DNA of 64,000 nucleotides from an uncultured Bacteroidia bacterium (lineage in GTDB: Bacteria > Bacteroidota > Bacteroidia > Bacteroidales > UBA932): NCBI GenBank assembly GCA_902785785.1, contig CADAAA010000004.1, positions 208,370 through 272,369 of the forward strand, written 5' to 3'. This document shows positions 34,156 to 43,237 of the stretch, one piece after another. Each line of letters begins with the position of its first letter. Positions within the stretch are counted from its first letter, which is position 1. The notes below the pieces were generated by a model, which ran no database searches, was not told where the DNA came from, and was given only the letters and a program-made list of their open reading frames with translations. A program made the translations under genes and the position numbers.

Positions 34156-34159
34156 CATC

Positions 34160-34256
34160 GGGAAAGTCGTACACGACCAGCTCCCTCTGAACTCCCCCAG
34201 GGTAGGAATGCAGCAAGGGTAGGAGGTCGTAGCGGTGCGATGTACTAAGCTTTCCC
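34160..34256 (+). ncRNA. ffs: Signal recognition particle small RNA (4.5S)
   Basis: The RNA scaffold of the signal recognition particle, which with Ffh targets nascent membrane proteins. It shows the conserved domain IV apical region CAGGGTAGGAATGCAGCAAGG, with its GGAA-type tetraloop and the asymmetric loop bound by Ffh. The ends GGGAAAG (34160-34166) and CTTTCCC (34250-34256) pair to close the rod. A T6 run follows at 34257-34262 and acts with this stem as terminator. Length (about 97 nt) is right for a short bacterial SRP RNA. Confidence 0.93.
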
Positions 34257-34284
34257 TTTTTTCGTTTTCCAGCCGATTGCCACT

Positions 34285-35700
34285 ATGAATTCCCATTTAT
34301 TCTTTATCGCAGCCGCTTTCGCCGCGCTTTCCACCGTCGTTTCATGCAATACCGTGTCCAGTACCCCCGATGTGCTGAAACCCCGTATTGTCGTTTGCAC
34401 TGACATCGGTCCGGCGGAGGTTGAGCCTGACGACAACGAGTCGGCTGTCCGCCTGCTGTCCTATGCGGACCGATTCGAGATAGAAGCCATCATCACCACC
34501 ATCGGATGGAACTGTGATCCGTATCCGGAGGAATGGGCGGAGTATCTCTACCGTGTGATTGACGGCTACTCCGTGGACGTCGCCAATCTGATGAAGAGGT
34601 CGGGGCAGGAAGGATTCCTCTCCCGCGAGGAGGAAGAGGGTACGCAGTCGCTCGGATACTGGCCAAGTGCGGAATATATACGCGGCCGTTCGGTCATGGG
34701 CAGTACTAGGGCCGGTATCGGGGTTATCGGCGAGGGAAATGATTCGCCTGGCAGCGACCTTCTCATCAAGCTGGCTGACGAGGACGACCCGCGTCCCATC
34801 TGGGTGTGTTCCTGGGGTGGCGCGAATACCCTTTCCCAGGCCATCTGGCGCGTTCAACAGGAGCGCTCTCCGGAAGAGCTGAAGGCTTTCGTCAGGAAAT
34901 TCAGGCTCTATACTATCACCGACCAGGACATGGTGTATGCGATGCGCATGAACCGCGCGTACAGTTCGCACCAGTGGCTCCGCAGGGACTTCTCCGATGA
35001 CTTGATGCTCGTATGGGACGAGAGTGCATGGCTGAACCAGAATACTTTGGGCGTCAGGAATTGGGACAAATATGCCGAACTTATCCAGAACCACGGTGCC
35101 ATGGGCAAGGTATATCCCCATTATCTGTGGGGAGTGGAAGGAGACACCCCCAGTTTCCTTAATGTTATGCCCAACGGTCTCAACGATCCGGAGCATCCGG
35201 AGCAGGTAGGCTGGGGCGGCTGCCACCAGTTCGGCATCTCTCCCGACAGGGAGACCTATGCCTGGACCAACTGGCAGAAGCCGCTGAAGGATATTTCGAA
35301 CGAATACGAGCACAAGTTCTATCCGGATGAGTTCAATGATTTCGCGGCCCGCATGCAATGGGCTGAGGAAGGACAGGGGAACAGGAACCCTGTTGTGGTT
35401 GTAAATGGTGATAACGGTCTGAAACCTCTGGAAATCAAGACCAAAGCCGGAAAAAAGATCAGTATCGACGCTTCGAAGTCATCCGATCCTGACGGTGACG
35501 CCCTTAGCTTCAACTGGTGGTTCCAGGTGTTCCCGGACGACGGCCCGCTTCCCGGGATAACGGATGCTTCGGCTTCAAAAGTTGTTTTCACTGTTCCTTC
35601 CGATGCTTCGGGACGTACGTTCCATCTTGTGTGCGAAGTACATGACGACGGTACTTTCAACCTCGCTTCTTATAGGCGCATTATCATCACGGTAGACTGA
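34285..35700 (+). CDS. DUF1593 nucleoside-hydrolase-like lipoprotein
   Basis: An exported 471-aa protein. The signal MNSHLFFIAAAFAALSTVVSC ends in a lipobox Cys at residue 21. Then comes a nucleoside-hydrolase-like domain with the metal-type pattern RIVVCTDIGPAEVEPDDNESAVRLL, followed by GEGNDSPGSDLL, VCSWGGANTLSQAIW and the C-terminal DUF1593 beta domain (SIDASKSSDPDGDALSFNWW). Family members occur near polysaccharide-degradation genes, but none are near here. Ribohydrolase activity on nucleosides is possible and untested. Confidence 0.88.
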   Translation: MNSHLFFIAAAFAALSTVVSCNTVSSTPDVLKPRIVVCTDIGPAEVEPDDNESAVRLLSYADRFEIEAIITTIGWNCDPYPEEWAEYLYRVIDGYSVDVANLMKRSGQEGFLSREEEEGTQSLGYWPSAEYIRGRSVMGSTRAGIGVIGEGNDSPGSDLLIKLADEDDPRPIWVCSWGGANTLSQAIWRVQQERSPEELKAFVRKFRLYTITDQDMVYAMRMNRAYSSHQWLRRDFSDDLMLVWDESAWLNQNTLGVRNWDKYAELIQNHGAMGKVYPHYLWGVEGDTPSFLNVMPNGLNDPEHPEQVGWGGCHQFGISPDRETYAWTNWQKPLKDISNEYEHKFYPDEFNDFAARMQWAEEGQGNRNPVVVVNGDNGLKPLEIKTKAGKKISIDASKSSDPDGDALSFNWWFQVFPDDGPLPGITDASASKVVFTVPSDASGRTFHLVCEVHDDGTFNLASYRRIIITVD

Positions 35701-35720
35701 TCCTCTTCCCCCTTCACGTC

Positions 35721-36764
35721 ATGAATCCTGTCTCGGCCAGACTTTTGAGCCAGCAGCTCATCTGTCCTCAATTCACTTCGCCGCACGACGTGGTGGAGTG
35801 GATGGGTGCGATGCAGGCTCAGGATTACAGGATGATGCGATGGGCGGTTGCTATGAGGACGGTAAAGCCCTCGGCAAGGGCTTTTGAAAAGGATTTCAAC
35901 GAAGGCCGTATCATCCGTACGCACCTGTTCCGCACTACCTGGCATCTCGTGGCGGGTGAAGATCTGGGTTGGATGCTGGAGCTCTGCCGGGAACCGGCCA
36001 TGCGGGGGCTCCGCGGCTGGATGAATACCAATGGAGTATTCATCCCCGAGGCGGAGCAAGCCGCTGTCCAGCAGGTCTTTTCCGATGTCCTTTCCGTAAG
36101 GCGGACAGCGATGAAAAGCGACCTTGCCGCTGCATTGGAAGACCGCGGGATGTCTATGCCTGACCAGAGGCTTTCATACCATATCCGTCTGGCGGAGTAT
36201 GCCGGCCTTTTGTGCAGCGGAGACCTCCTCCCGCTCAAGAAAAGCTATTCACTGGTTTCTGAGAAGCTGCCGTCGGCGGTGCACATGCCACGGGAAGAAG
36301 CCCTGGCCCTGCTGGCCAGGAAGTACTTCCGTAGCCATGGCCCCGCCACTCTCGAAGACTTCGTCTGGTGGAGCGGCCTCGGGATAAACGACTGCCGTTC
36401 AGGTATTTCTTTGCTCGGAAATGAATTGATTCATGAGCGTTGGAAAGGCTTAGACTTCATTTCGCACTGCGACTCCCGCACCCGCGGTTTCCGCAGCGGC
36501 TGCGTGCACCTTCTTCCGCCCTACGACGAATACCTGATCGGCTACAAAAGCCGCCAAATAGTCCTTCACCCTGACCATAGCCACAAGGCCCATAACAACA
36601 GGGGCATCTTCTGGCCTGTCATCCTTCTGGACGGCGAAGTTGTCGGCAACTGGAGTGCCGCGGCCGGAAAGGTTTCCACAACCCCTTTCCATCCTGACAC
36701 TCATCTCGACTCCGATGTTCTCCAGCATCAGATCGTCCGCTTCATCCGCTTCATCGGCAAATAG
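35721..36764 (+). CDS. AlkZ-like (HTH_42) winged-helix DNA glycosylase
   Basis: A 347-aa protein of three winged-helix domains (HTH_42/YcaQ superfamily). The founding enzyme AlkZ unhooks interstrand DNA crosslinks, and its catalytic motif is Gln-X-Gln. Here the same place reads MGAMQAQDY with Gln32 and Gln34, matching the AlkZ type rather than the YcaQ type (Gln-X-Asp). Other family features are GRIIRTHLFRTTWHLVAGED and LLPPYDEYLIGYKSR near the C-terminus. It starts 20 bases after the DUF1593 gene. Crosslink or alkyl-base excision is inferred from the motif. Confidence 0.85.
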   Translation: MNPVSARLLSQQLICPQFTSPHDVVEWMGAMQAQDYRMMRWAVAMRTVKPSARAFEKDFNEGRIIRTHLFRTTWHLVAGEDLGWMLELCREPAMRGLRGWMNTNGVFIPEAEQAAVQQVFSDVLSVRRTAMKSDLAAALEDRGMSMPDQRLSYHIRLAEYAGLLCSGDLLPLKKSYSLVSEKLPSAVHMPREEALALLARKYFRSHGPATLEDFVWWSGLGINDCRSGISLLGNELIHERWKGLDFISHCDSRTRGFRSGCVHLLPPYDEYLIGYKSRQIVLHPDHSHKAHNNRGIFWPVILLDGEVVGNWSAAAGKVSTTPFHPDTHLDSDVLQHQIVRFIRFIGK

Positions 36765-36796
36765 AACCGCGTTAACCTTCTACCGCTAGGCGAAAG

Positions 36797-38020
36797 CTAA
36801 GCGTGGATTGGGAGTCCGCGGAGGAGGACGGTGCGGATGTACGGGGTGCGGTAGTGGTAGGCGAGACGGGTGAGGTTCCAACCAGGCTGAGTGACGGTCA
36901 GATTGGCAATCTTGCCGGGGGTAATGGAGCCGGCGAGATGCGCGACCCCCATGGCATAGGCGCTGTTGAGCGTGACCGCATTGAAGGCCTGGACGGGAGT
37001 AAGGCGCATCCGGATGCAGCCGAGTGCCATTACGAAACGCATGTCTCCAGAAGGGGAGGATCCGGGGTTGTAGTCCGAGGCGAGGGCGATGCCCAGGCCG
37101 GCATGGATGTAATCCTTTGCCGGGGCATAGGGGATGCCGAGGAAGAAAGACGAACCGGGGAGCATCGTCGGCATGGTCGGCGTGCCTTTGAGCGCTTCTA
37201 TCTGCGCGGGCCCGCTGCGCTCGAGGTGATCCACCGAAAGGGCGCCATACCGCACGCCGACTTCCACTCCGCCGCTCTCGGCGAGCTCGTTGGCATGGAT
37301 CTTTGCCGGAAGCCCGAAGGCTGCTCCGGCCTTCAAAATGCGTCCGGTATCCTCTGGCGTAAAGAATCCTTCATCGCAGAAAACATCCACGAAATCAGCC
37401 AGTTCCGCTGCCTGTGGCATCATTCCGGCAATAGTGTCGACATACCCGTCGTGCGTGTAGCCCCGGCCTACTGCGTGCGCGCCGAGGAACGTCGCGCGCA
37501 CCACGGCCGGGACGCTCTGCCGTATACGGCGTATTACCCGAAGCATCTTCATTTCATCTTCGGGATTGAGACCGTATCCGCTCTTGATCTCGATGGCTCC
37601 CGTACCGGCCGCCATTACCTCCCGTACGCGTTCCATTGACTGGCTGAAAAGATCATCTTCGGAAGTACGGTGGAGCAGATCGGAAGAGTTCAGGATGCCG
37701 CCGCCGCGGGCTGCGATCTCCTCATAGGATAGTCCGTTGATCTTGTCGAGGAACTCTCCTTCGCGGCTGCCAGCGTACACGACGTGCGTATGGCTGTCGC
37801 AGAAAGCCGGCATGACCATGCCGCCATCTGCATCAAGCACGTCGGAGTCGGTTTCCGGACACTCGGACATGGGACCGAAATCCTTGATGAGTCCGTCCTC
37901 GATGCGGATCCACGCGTCCTTGAGGATACCGGTCTCCGACATCTCCGCGCCCTGCTTGCGCAGCACGCCTTCCGGCACTATGCCGACGAGTTCTCCTATG
38001 TTGACTATCAACAGTTTCAC
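36797..38020 (-). CDS. hutI: Imidazolonepropionase HutI
   Basis: HutI hydrolyses 4-imidazolone-5-propionate to N-formimino-L-glutamate, the third step of histidine breakdown. The 407-aa amidohydrolase has the metal motif DSHTHVVYAGSREGEF, the family block YEEIAARGGGILNS, GAIEIKSGYGL and CDEGFFTPE. The start is GTG, overlapping the hutH stop by one base (TAGTG), so expression depends on translation of the upstream gene. It is the last gene of the threonine/histidine catabolic operon. Confidence 0.97.
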   Translation of the reverse strand: MKLLIVNIGELVGIVPEGVLRKQGAEMSETGILKDAWIRIEDGLIKDFGPMSECPETDSDVLDADGGMVMPAFCDSHTHVVYAGSREGEFLDKINGLSYEEIAARGGGILNSSDLLHRTSEDDLFSQSMERVREVMAAGTGAIEIKSGYGLNPEDEMKMLRVIRRIRQSVPAVVRATFLGAHAVGRGYTHDGYVDTIAGMMPQAAELADFVDVFCDEGFFTPEDTGRILKAGAAFGLPAKIHANELAESGGVEVGVRYGALSVDHLERSGPAQIEALKGTPTMPTMLPGSSFFLGIPYAPAKDYIHAGLGIALASDYNPGSSPSGDMRFVMALGCIRMRLTPVQAFNAVTLNSAYAMGVAHLAGSITPGKIANLTVTQPGWNLTRLAYHYRTPYIRTVLLRGLPIHA

Positions 38021-39507
38021 TATAAATACTGTTCCTGGCGGATGAATTGGACTGACTTGGCGATCAGAGGCTGCATGACAGTGTCGTTGTCGATGAACGG
38101 CACGACCTTGCGGTAGTCTTTGAAGATCCTCTCTATGACGGGCGACGACTTGGCCGGACGGCGGAATTCCAGTGCCTGGGCGGCGTTGAAAAGCTCGATG
38201 GCCAGTACGGTCTCGACGTTGTCGACAATGCGGACCAGTTTGGTAGCTGAGTTGGAGCCCATGCTGACATGGTCTTCCTGACCCTGAGAGGAAGGGATGG
38301 AGTCGCAGGAGGCGGGCCAGCAGAGGCCCTTGTTCTGGCTGACGATGGAGGCTGCGGTATATTGCGGAATCATGAAGCCGCTGTTAAGTCCCGGGTTGGC
38401 TACCAAGTACTTGGGCAGTCCGCGCAACCCATGGATGAGCTGGTATGTACGCCTCTCGGAGATACTCGCCAGCTCCGACATCGCGATGCTCAGGGCATCC
38501 ATAGGGATGGCGATCGGTTCGCCGTGGAAATTGCCGGCGGAGATGACCATATCCTCGTCAGGGAAGATATTGGGGTTGTCAGTCGCCGAATTGATCTCGT
38601 TCTCAATGACTGACTCGACATACATGATATTGTCCTTGACAGCTCCGTGGACCTGGGGTATGCAGCGGAAGCTGTATGGGTCCTGCACATGCTCCTTCGG
38701 ACGGTTGATAAGTTCGCTGCCTTCGAGGATCTCCAAGAACCGCTTCCCGGTGCTGATCTGTCCGCGGTGCGGACGAAGCTGGTGGGTGAGGGGAAGGAAG
38801 GGCTCGATGCGTCCGTCATATGCATCGAGGGACATTGCGCCGATGCGGTCGGCCCACTTGGACAGGCGTATGCTCTTGAGCAGGGCCCAGACCGCATGCG
38901 CGCTCATGAACTGGGTGCCGTTCAGCAGGGCAAGGCCTTCCTTGGACTGGAGCCGGATGGGCTGCCATCCCAGTTCCTTCCAGACTTCGGCCGAAGGCCG
39001 TACCTGTCCCTTGTACAGCACTTCACCGAGGCCGATCAGCGGCAGGCTCAGATGTGCGAGGGGAGCAAGGTCACCGGAAGCCCCGAGCGACCCTTGCTGG
39101 TATACGACTGGCAGGACATCGTTGTTGAACATGTCGATGAGCCTCTGGACCGTGACCAGCTGGGCTCCGGAGTGACCGTATGCGAGGCTCTGCGCCTTGA
39201 GGAACAGCATAAGCTTGACGATCTCCGGACGCACGGTCTCGCCGGAGCCGCAGGCATGCGACATGACAAGGTTGTGCTGGAGCTGCGACAGGTCTTCGAC
39301 GGGGATGGTGACATTGTATAACGATCCGAATCCCGTGGTGATGCCGTAGAGCGGCCTGTCAATGTCTTCCATCTTGCTGTCCAGGTACTTGCGGCATTTT
39401 ATGACGTTGTCTGTGGACTCGTGGGACAGGGCGATCTTTTCTTTGTTGTCAAGTATTTCCTTCATCCTCTCAAGGGAGAGGCGTGTCGATGAGATATAAT
39501 GTGTCAT
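38020..39507 (-). CDS. hutH: Histidine ammonia-lyase HutH
   Basis: HutH removes ammonia from histidine to give urocanate, using the self-formed MIO cofactor. From the ATG at 39505-39507 it is 495 aa. The MIO triad Ala-Ser-Gly lies at 143-145 in QGSLGASGDLAPLAHL, and the ITTGFGSL and RPHRGQ patterns are present. An upstream extension of the frame lies within hutU and is a shadow. The start overlaps the hutU stop by 4 bases (ATGA). Confidence 0.97.
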   Translation of the reverse strand: MTHYISSTRLSLERMKEILDNKEKIALSHESTDNVIKCRKYLDSKMEDIDRPLYGITTGFGSLYNVTIPVEDLSQLQHNLVMSHACGSGETVRPEIVKLMLFLKAQSLAYGHSGAQLVTVQRLIDMFNNDVLPVVYQQGSLGASGDLAPLAHLSLPLIGLGEVLYKGQVRPSAEVWKELGWQPIRLQSKEGLALLNGTQFMSAHAVWALLKSIRLSKWADRIGAMSLDAYDGRIEPFLPLTHQLRPHRGQISTGKRFLEILEGSELINRPKEHVQDPYSFRCIPQVHGAVKDNIMYVESVIENEINSATDNPNIFPDEDMVISAGNFHGEPIAIPMDALSIAMSELASISERRTYQLIHGLRGLPKYLVANPGLNSGFMIPQYTAASIVSQNKGLCWPASCDSIPSSQGQEDHVSMGSNSATKLVRIVDNVETVLAIELFNAAQALEFRRPAKSSPVIERIFKDYRKVVPFIDNDTVMQPLIAKSVQFIRQEQYL

Positions 39508-41522
39508 TTGGTCAAGGCTTTCTTTATCAAGAGTTCGTCTGCAGGGTTGGGAAGGGTGATGCGCAGGCCTGGGGTGCGCGCCATCTCGCGCTCCGCTGCG
39601 AAGCGGGCGCCGTCGTTGCGCGCCCATGAGCGGCGCGCGATGCCGTTGTTGACATCCCAGAACAGCATCTCACGGATGTGGCGGGCCGAGTCTTCAGAGC
39701 CGTCAATGACCATTCCGAAACCTCCGTTTATGACTTCGCCCCAGCCGACTCCGCCGCCGTTGTGGATGGATACCCAGGTGGCTCCGCGAAAAGCGTCACC
39801 GATGACATTCTGGATGGCCATGTCGGCGGTAAACTGTGAACCGTCATATATGTTGGATGTCTCGCGGAATGGCGAGTCGGTACCGGATACATCGTGGTGG
39901 TCGCGGCCGAGCACTATCGGCGCGGTGATCTCGCCGCTGCGGATGGCATCGTTGAAAGCGAGGGCGATCTTGGTGCGGCCTTCGCAATCGGCGTAGAGGA
40001 TGCGGGCCTGGGAACCCACCACGAGGTGGTTCCGCCCCGCTTCCTCGATCCAGCGGATGTTGTCGCGCATCTGTCCGGCAATCTCTTCCGGTGCCGTGGC
40101 GGCCATGTCCGTCAGGACCTTAACCGCCAGGGCATCTGTCCTGGCAAGATCCTCCGGATCCTCGCTCATGCACACCCAGCGGAAAGGACCGAATCCGTAG
40201 TCGAAGTAGAGAGGCCCCATGATGTCCTGCACGTACGAAGGATATCGGAAGGAACCGTCAGCTTTGAGCACGTCTGCTCCGGCGCGGGAGCTTTCCAGCA
40301 GGAAGGCATTGCCGTAGTCGAAGAAATACATCCCCTTGTCAGACAGGCGGTTGATGGCGGCGACATGACGGCGCAGAGAGGCCTGGACGGCCTCCTTGAA
40401 GCGCGCCGGTTCCTCCGCCATCATGCGCTTGGACTCGTCCAGCGAATACCCGACGGGGTAATACCCGCCCGCCCACGGATTGTGAAGCGAGGTCTGGTCC
40501 GACCCCAGGTCTACGTGGACATCCTCGTCCGCCAGGCGCTCCCATAGATCGACTACATTGCCTACGAAAGCCAAGGATACGGTCTCCTTGGCGTATACCG
40601 CCTTGCGGATACGTGCTATCAGTTCGTCTAGGTCTTCGTGCAGTTCGTCCACCCAGCCTTGTTCATAGCGCTTGCGCGCGGCCAGTGGATTGATTTCAGC
40701 AGTGACGCTTACTACTCCGGCTATGTTGCCGGCCTTGGGCTGGGCTCCGGACATGCCGCCGAGTCCGGCAGTTACGAAGAGCATACCGCTCCTGTCGTCT
40801 CCGCTCAATCCTTTCTTCTTCAGTTGTTTCCGAGCCGCATTCATCACGGTTATGGTAGTCCCGTGCACTATGCCTTGAGGCCCGATGTACATGTAGGATC
40901 CGGCTGTCATCTGGCCGTATTGAGAGACTCCGAGAGCGTTGAAGCGCTCCCAGTCATCCGGTTTCGAATAGTTGGGAATCACCATTCCGTTGGTCACGAT
41001 GACGCGCGGAGCATCCTTATGTGAAGGGAATAGTCCCATAGGATGGCCGGAGTACATAGCAAGCGTTTGCTCATCAGTCATCGTGGCCAGGTACTGCATA
41101 GTGAGACGGTATTGGGCCCAGTTCTGGAAGATCGCCCCGTTGCCTCCGTATATGATGAGTTCGTGCGGATGCTGGGCCACCCTCGGATCCAGATTGTTCT
41201 GTATCATGGCCATGATGGCTGCCGCCTGGCGGCTTCGCGCAGGGTATTCATCGATAGGCCGGGCGTACATTTCGTATGAGGGACGGAACCGGTACATGTA
41301 GATGCGGCCGTACAGTCGCAGTTCTTCGGCAAACTCCTTTGCCAGGACTGCGTGGTGCCGCTCCGGGAAATACCTGAGGGCATTCTTTACGGCGAGCACT
41401 TTCTGCTCGTATGTCAGGATATCTTTCCGCTTCGGGGCGTGGTTTACGCCGGTTTCATATGGCCTGGCCTCTGGCAGTTCCTCGGGAATGCCGGCCAGGA
41501 TTTCTTCCTGGAATGGGTTCAT
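39504..41522 (-). CDS. hutU: Urocanate hydratase HutU
   Basis: HutU hydrates urocanate to 4-imidazolone-5-propionate using a tightly bound NAD+. The 672 aa match the longer urocanase form usual in Bacteroidota, with an N-terminal extension compared with the ~557-aa enzyme. Hallmarks include IIYGGNGAIFQNWAQYRLTM, MTAGSYMYIGPQGIVHGTT and DQTSLHNPWAGGYYPVG. It overlaps ftcD by one base (TAATG) and hutH by 4 bases. Confidence 0.97.
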   Translation of the reverse strand: MNPFQEEILAGIPEELPEARPYETGVNHAPKRKDILTYEQKVLAVKNALRYFPERHHAVLAKEFAEELRLYGRIYMYRFRPSYEMYARPIDEYPARSRQAAAIMAMIQNNLDPRVAQHPHELIIYGGNGAIFQNWAQYRLTMQYLATMTDEQTLAMYSGHPMGLFPSHKDAPRVIVTNGMVIPNYSKPDDWERFNALGVSQYGQMTAGSYMYIGPQGIVHGTTITVMNAARKQLKKKGLSGDDRSGMLFVTAGLGGMSGAQPKAGNIAGVVSVTAEINPLAARKRYEQGWVDELHEDLDELIARIRKAVYAKETVSLAFVGNVVDLWERLADEDVHVDLGSDQTSLHNPWAGGYYPVGYSLDESKRMMAEEPARFKEAVQASLRRHVAAINRLSDKGMYFFDYGNAFLLESSRAGADVLKADGSFRYPSYVQDIMGPLYFDYGFGPFRWVCMSEDPEDLARTDALAVKVLTDMAATAPEEIAGQMRDNIRWIEEAGRNHLVVGSQARILYADCEGRTKIALAFNDAIRSGEITAPIVLGRDHHDVSGTDSPFRETSNIYDGSQFTADMAIQNVIGDAFRGATWVSIHNGGGVGWGEVINGGFGMVIDGSEDSARHIREMLFWDVNNGIARRSWARNDGARFAAEREMARTPGLRITLPNPADELLIKKALTK

Positions 41523-43228
41523 TATATGTCGATGTTGTCGTTGACGGCCTTGAGGACCTGCTCCTGTAGGGAAGTCGCTTCGGAAACAATCTCCGCGGCG
41601 CGGGTGAGCAGCGGGGCGGCAGCGGACTTGTCCGCGAGCCCCGCTGCGTTGATGCGCACGTTGAGTTCCGCGCCGCGGATGGCGGCCAGGGCGGCGAGTG
41701 CCGCCACGCCGGCATCCGACGTCGAGGCGGGATTGCCCTTCCGGGCCATCTCCAGTGCCAGCGGCAAGGCTTTCAGCGAAGCCTCCATGGTCTTGAGAGG
41801 CACTGTAGCGGCGTACAGTGTCGCATCTTCCATCGCAGCGGCCCTAGCAACTTTCTCCTCGGGTGTGCCTTTCGGCATGGCGAAGACATCCATTATGCGG
41901 TTGAATGCAGCTGTATCCTCGTCCACGAGGGAGGTGAGCTCATCCATTATCTTCCATCCCTTTTCAGCCACATCGGAGAACTCCTTCCAGCGCTCGTCCC
42001 AGCCGCGCTTGTGCGCGGAGAGATTGGCGACCATCGTCGCCAGAGCGGCTCCGAAAGCGCCCATAGCGGCAGACACAGAGCCGCCTCCTGGGGCGGGGGA
42101 CTCCGACGCGGTCTCTCGCGCGAAATCCTTGACACTCAAGCGTACAAGTCTCTCTGAGGCAGCCTTCGATGCCTCGTCTTCCATTAGATACTCGATGACC
42201 TTCTCCTTCGGATCGAAGGGCCTTAAATCATCCAGTGACATGGATCTTACAGCTATCTTTATGGTCTCTTCCTCGGAGATGCCGAGGGAGCGCTGCTGGC
42301 GCTCGAGATAGAAGCGCCCGGCTTCGAGCAATACGCGCTTCGGGACAAGCCCGACAATCTCGGTGCCGGTCACGCGCAGGCCGCGGGCAGCCGCGGCGCG
42401 ACTGACCTCCTCGAATGCCTTGTGCAGTGGAGTGGCATCGATATCAGTAATGTTCATAGATACCTGAGCGATGCCGTATTCGTCTATATACCAGCCGATT
42501 GCCTTGCAACCCTTGAGCGTGCCGGGAATCCATATCTGGTTGCCGTCGGCATCCTTCAGGAGCTTGCCCGTAAGCGAGCCTCCTTCGCGTGCCTTGCGAC
42601 CTTTCTCGCGGACGTCGAAGGCCACTGCCATCGCCCGGCGGGTTGAGGTCGTATTGAGGTTGAAATTGACGGCGATAAGGAAATTGCGCGCTCCTACATT
42701 GGAGGCTCCGGTGCGCGCTACCGTCTCGTCATATTCTCCTCCAAAATCGGGCTTTCGCTCCGGGTCGGCCATCTTTTCCGGCAGTGCCTCGTACTCTCCG
42801 GCGCGGCAGACAGCAAGATTCTTCCTTTCCGGCTTGAATGCCGCGGCCTCGTAGCAATAACAAGGGATTCCGAGTTCCTTGTACATCCTTTCAGCGAGCT
42901 TGCGGGCAAGGTCGGCGCACTCCTCCAGGGTTATCCCGGACACGGGGATAAGGGGCAGGACATCAGTCGAGCCGGAACGCGGGTGGGCGCCATGATGCTT
43001 CCTCATGTCTATCAGTTCCTTGGCCTTCTCCGCTCCGCGGAAAGCCGCTTCTACGACCGGACCGGGCTCGCCTACGAAGGTTATGACCGTGCGGTTGGTC
43101 GCCTGACCGGGGTCGACATTGAGGACTTTGACCCCCTCGACGGAGGCGATGGCTGCGGCGATGCCGTCTATTACCTTGCGGTCGCGTCCTTCGCTGTAGT
43201 TAGGGACGCATTCGATTATCTGTTTCAT
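41522..43228 (-). CDS. ftcD: Glutamate formimidoyltransferase-cyclodeaminase (fused)
   Basis: This fused enzyme moves the formimino group from N-formimino-glutamate to tetrahydrofolate and then deaminates it, giving 5,10-methenyl-THF, glutamate and ammonia. Residues 1 to ~300 are the transferase (ECVPNYSEGRDRKVIDGI, HHGAHPRSGSTDVLPLIP), and ~350-568 the helical cyclodeaminase (SPAPGGGSVSAAMGAFGAAL). Its presence explains why no formiminoglutamase (HutG) is encoded here: one-carbon units are saved. It follows the threonine dehydrogenase gene by 9 bases. Confidence 0.96.
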   Translation of the reverse strand: MKQIIECVPNYSEGRDRKVIDGIAAAIASVEGVKVLNVDPGQATNRTVITFVGEPGPVVEAAFRGAEKAKELIDMRKHHGAHPRSGSTDVLPLIPVSGITLEECADLARKLAERMYKELGIPCYCYEAAAFKPERKNLAVCRAGEYEALPEKMADPERKPDFGGEYDETVARTGASNVGARNFLIAVNFNLNTTSTRRAMAVAFDVREKGRKAREGGSLTGKLLKDADGNQIWIPGTLKGCKAIGWYIDEYGIAQVSMNITDIDATPLHKAFEEVSRAAAARGLRVTGTEIVGLVPKRVLLEAGRFYLERQQRSLGISEEETIKIAVRSMSLDDLRPFDPKEKVIEYLMEDEASKAASERLVRLSVKDFARETASESPAPGGGSVSAAMGAFGAALATMVANLSAHKRGWDERWKEFSDVAEKGWKIMDELTSLVDEDTAAFNRIMDVFAMPKGTPEEKVARAAAMEDATLYAATVPLKTMEASLKALPLALEMARKGNPASTSDAGVAALAALAAIRGAELNVRINAAGLADKSAAAPLLTRAAEIVSEATSLQEQVLKAVNDNIDI

Positions 43229-43237
43229 TGCTGCTGT

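Noticed and set aside
39508-39627. N-terminal extension of HutH
   Set aside because: It lies inside hutU in another frame. The family start and ATGA overlap point to 39507.
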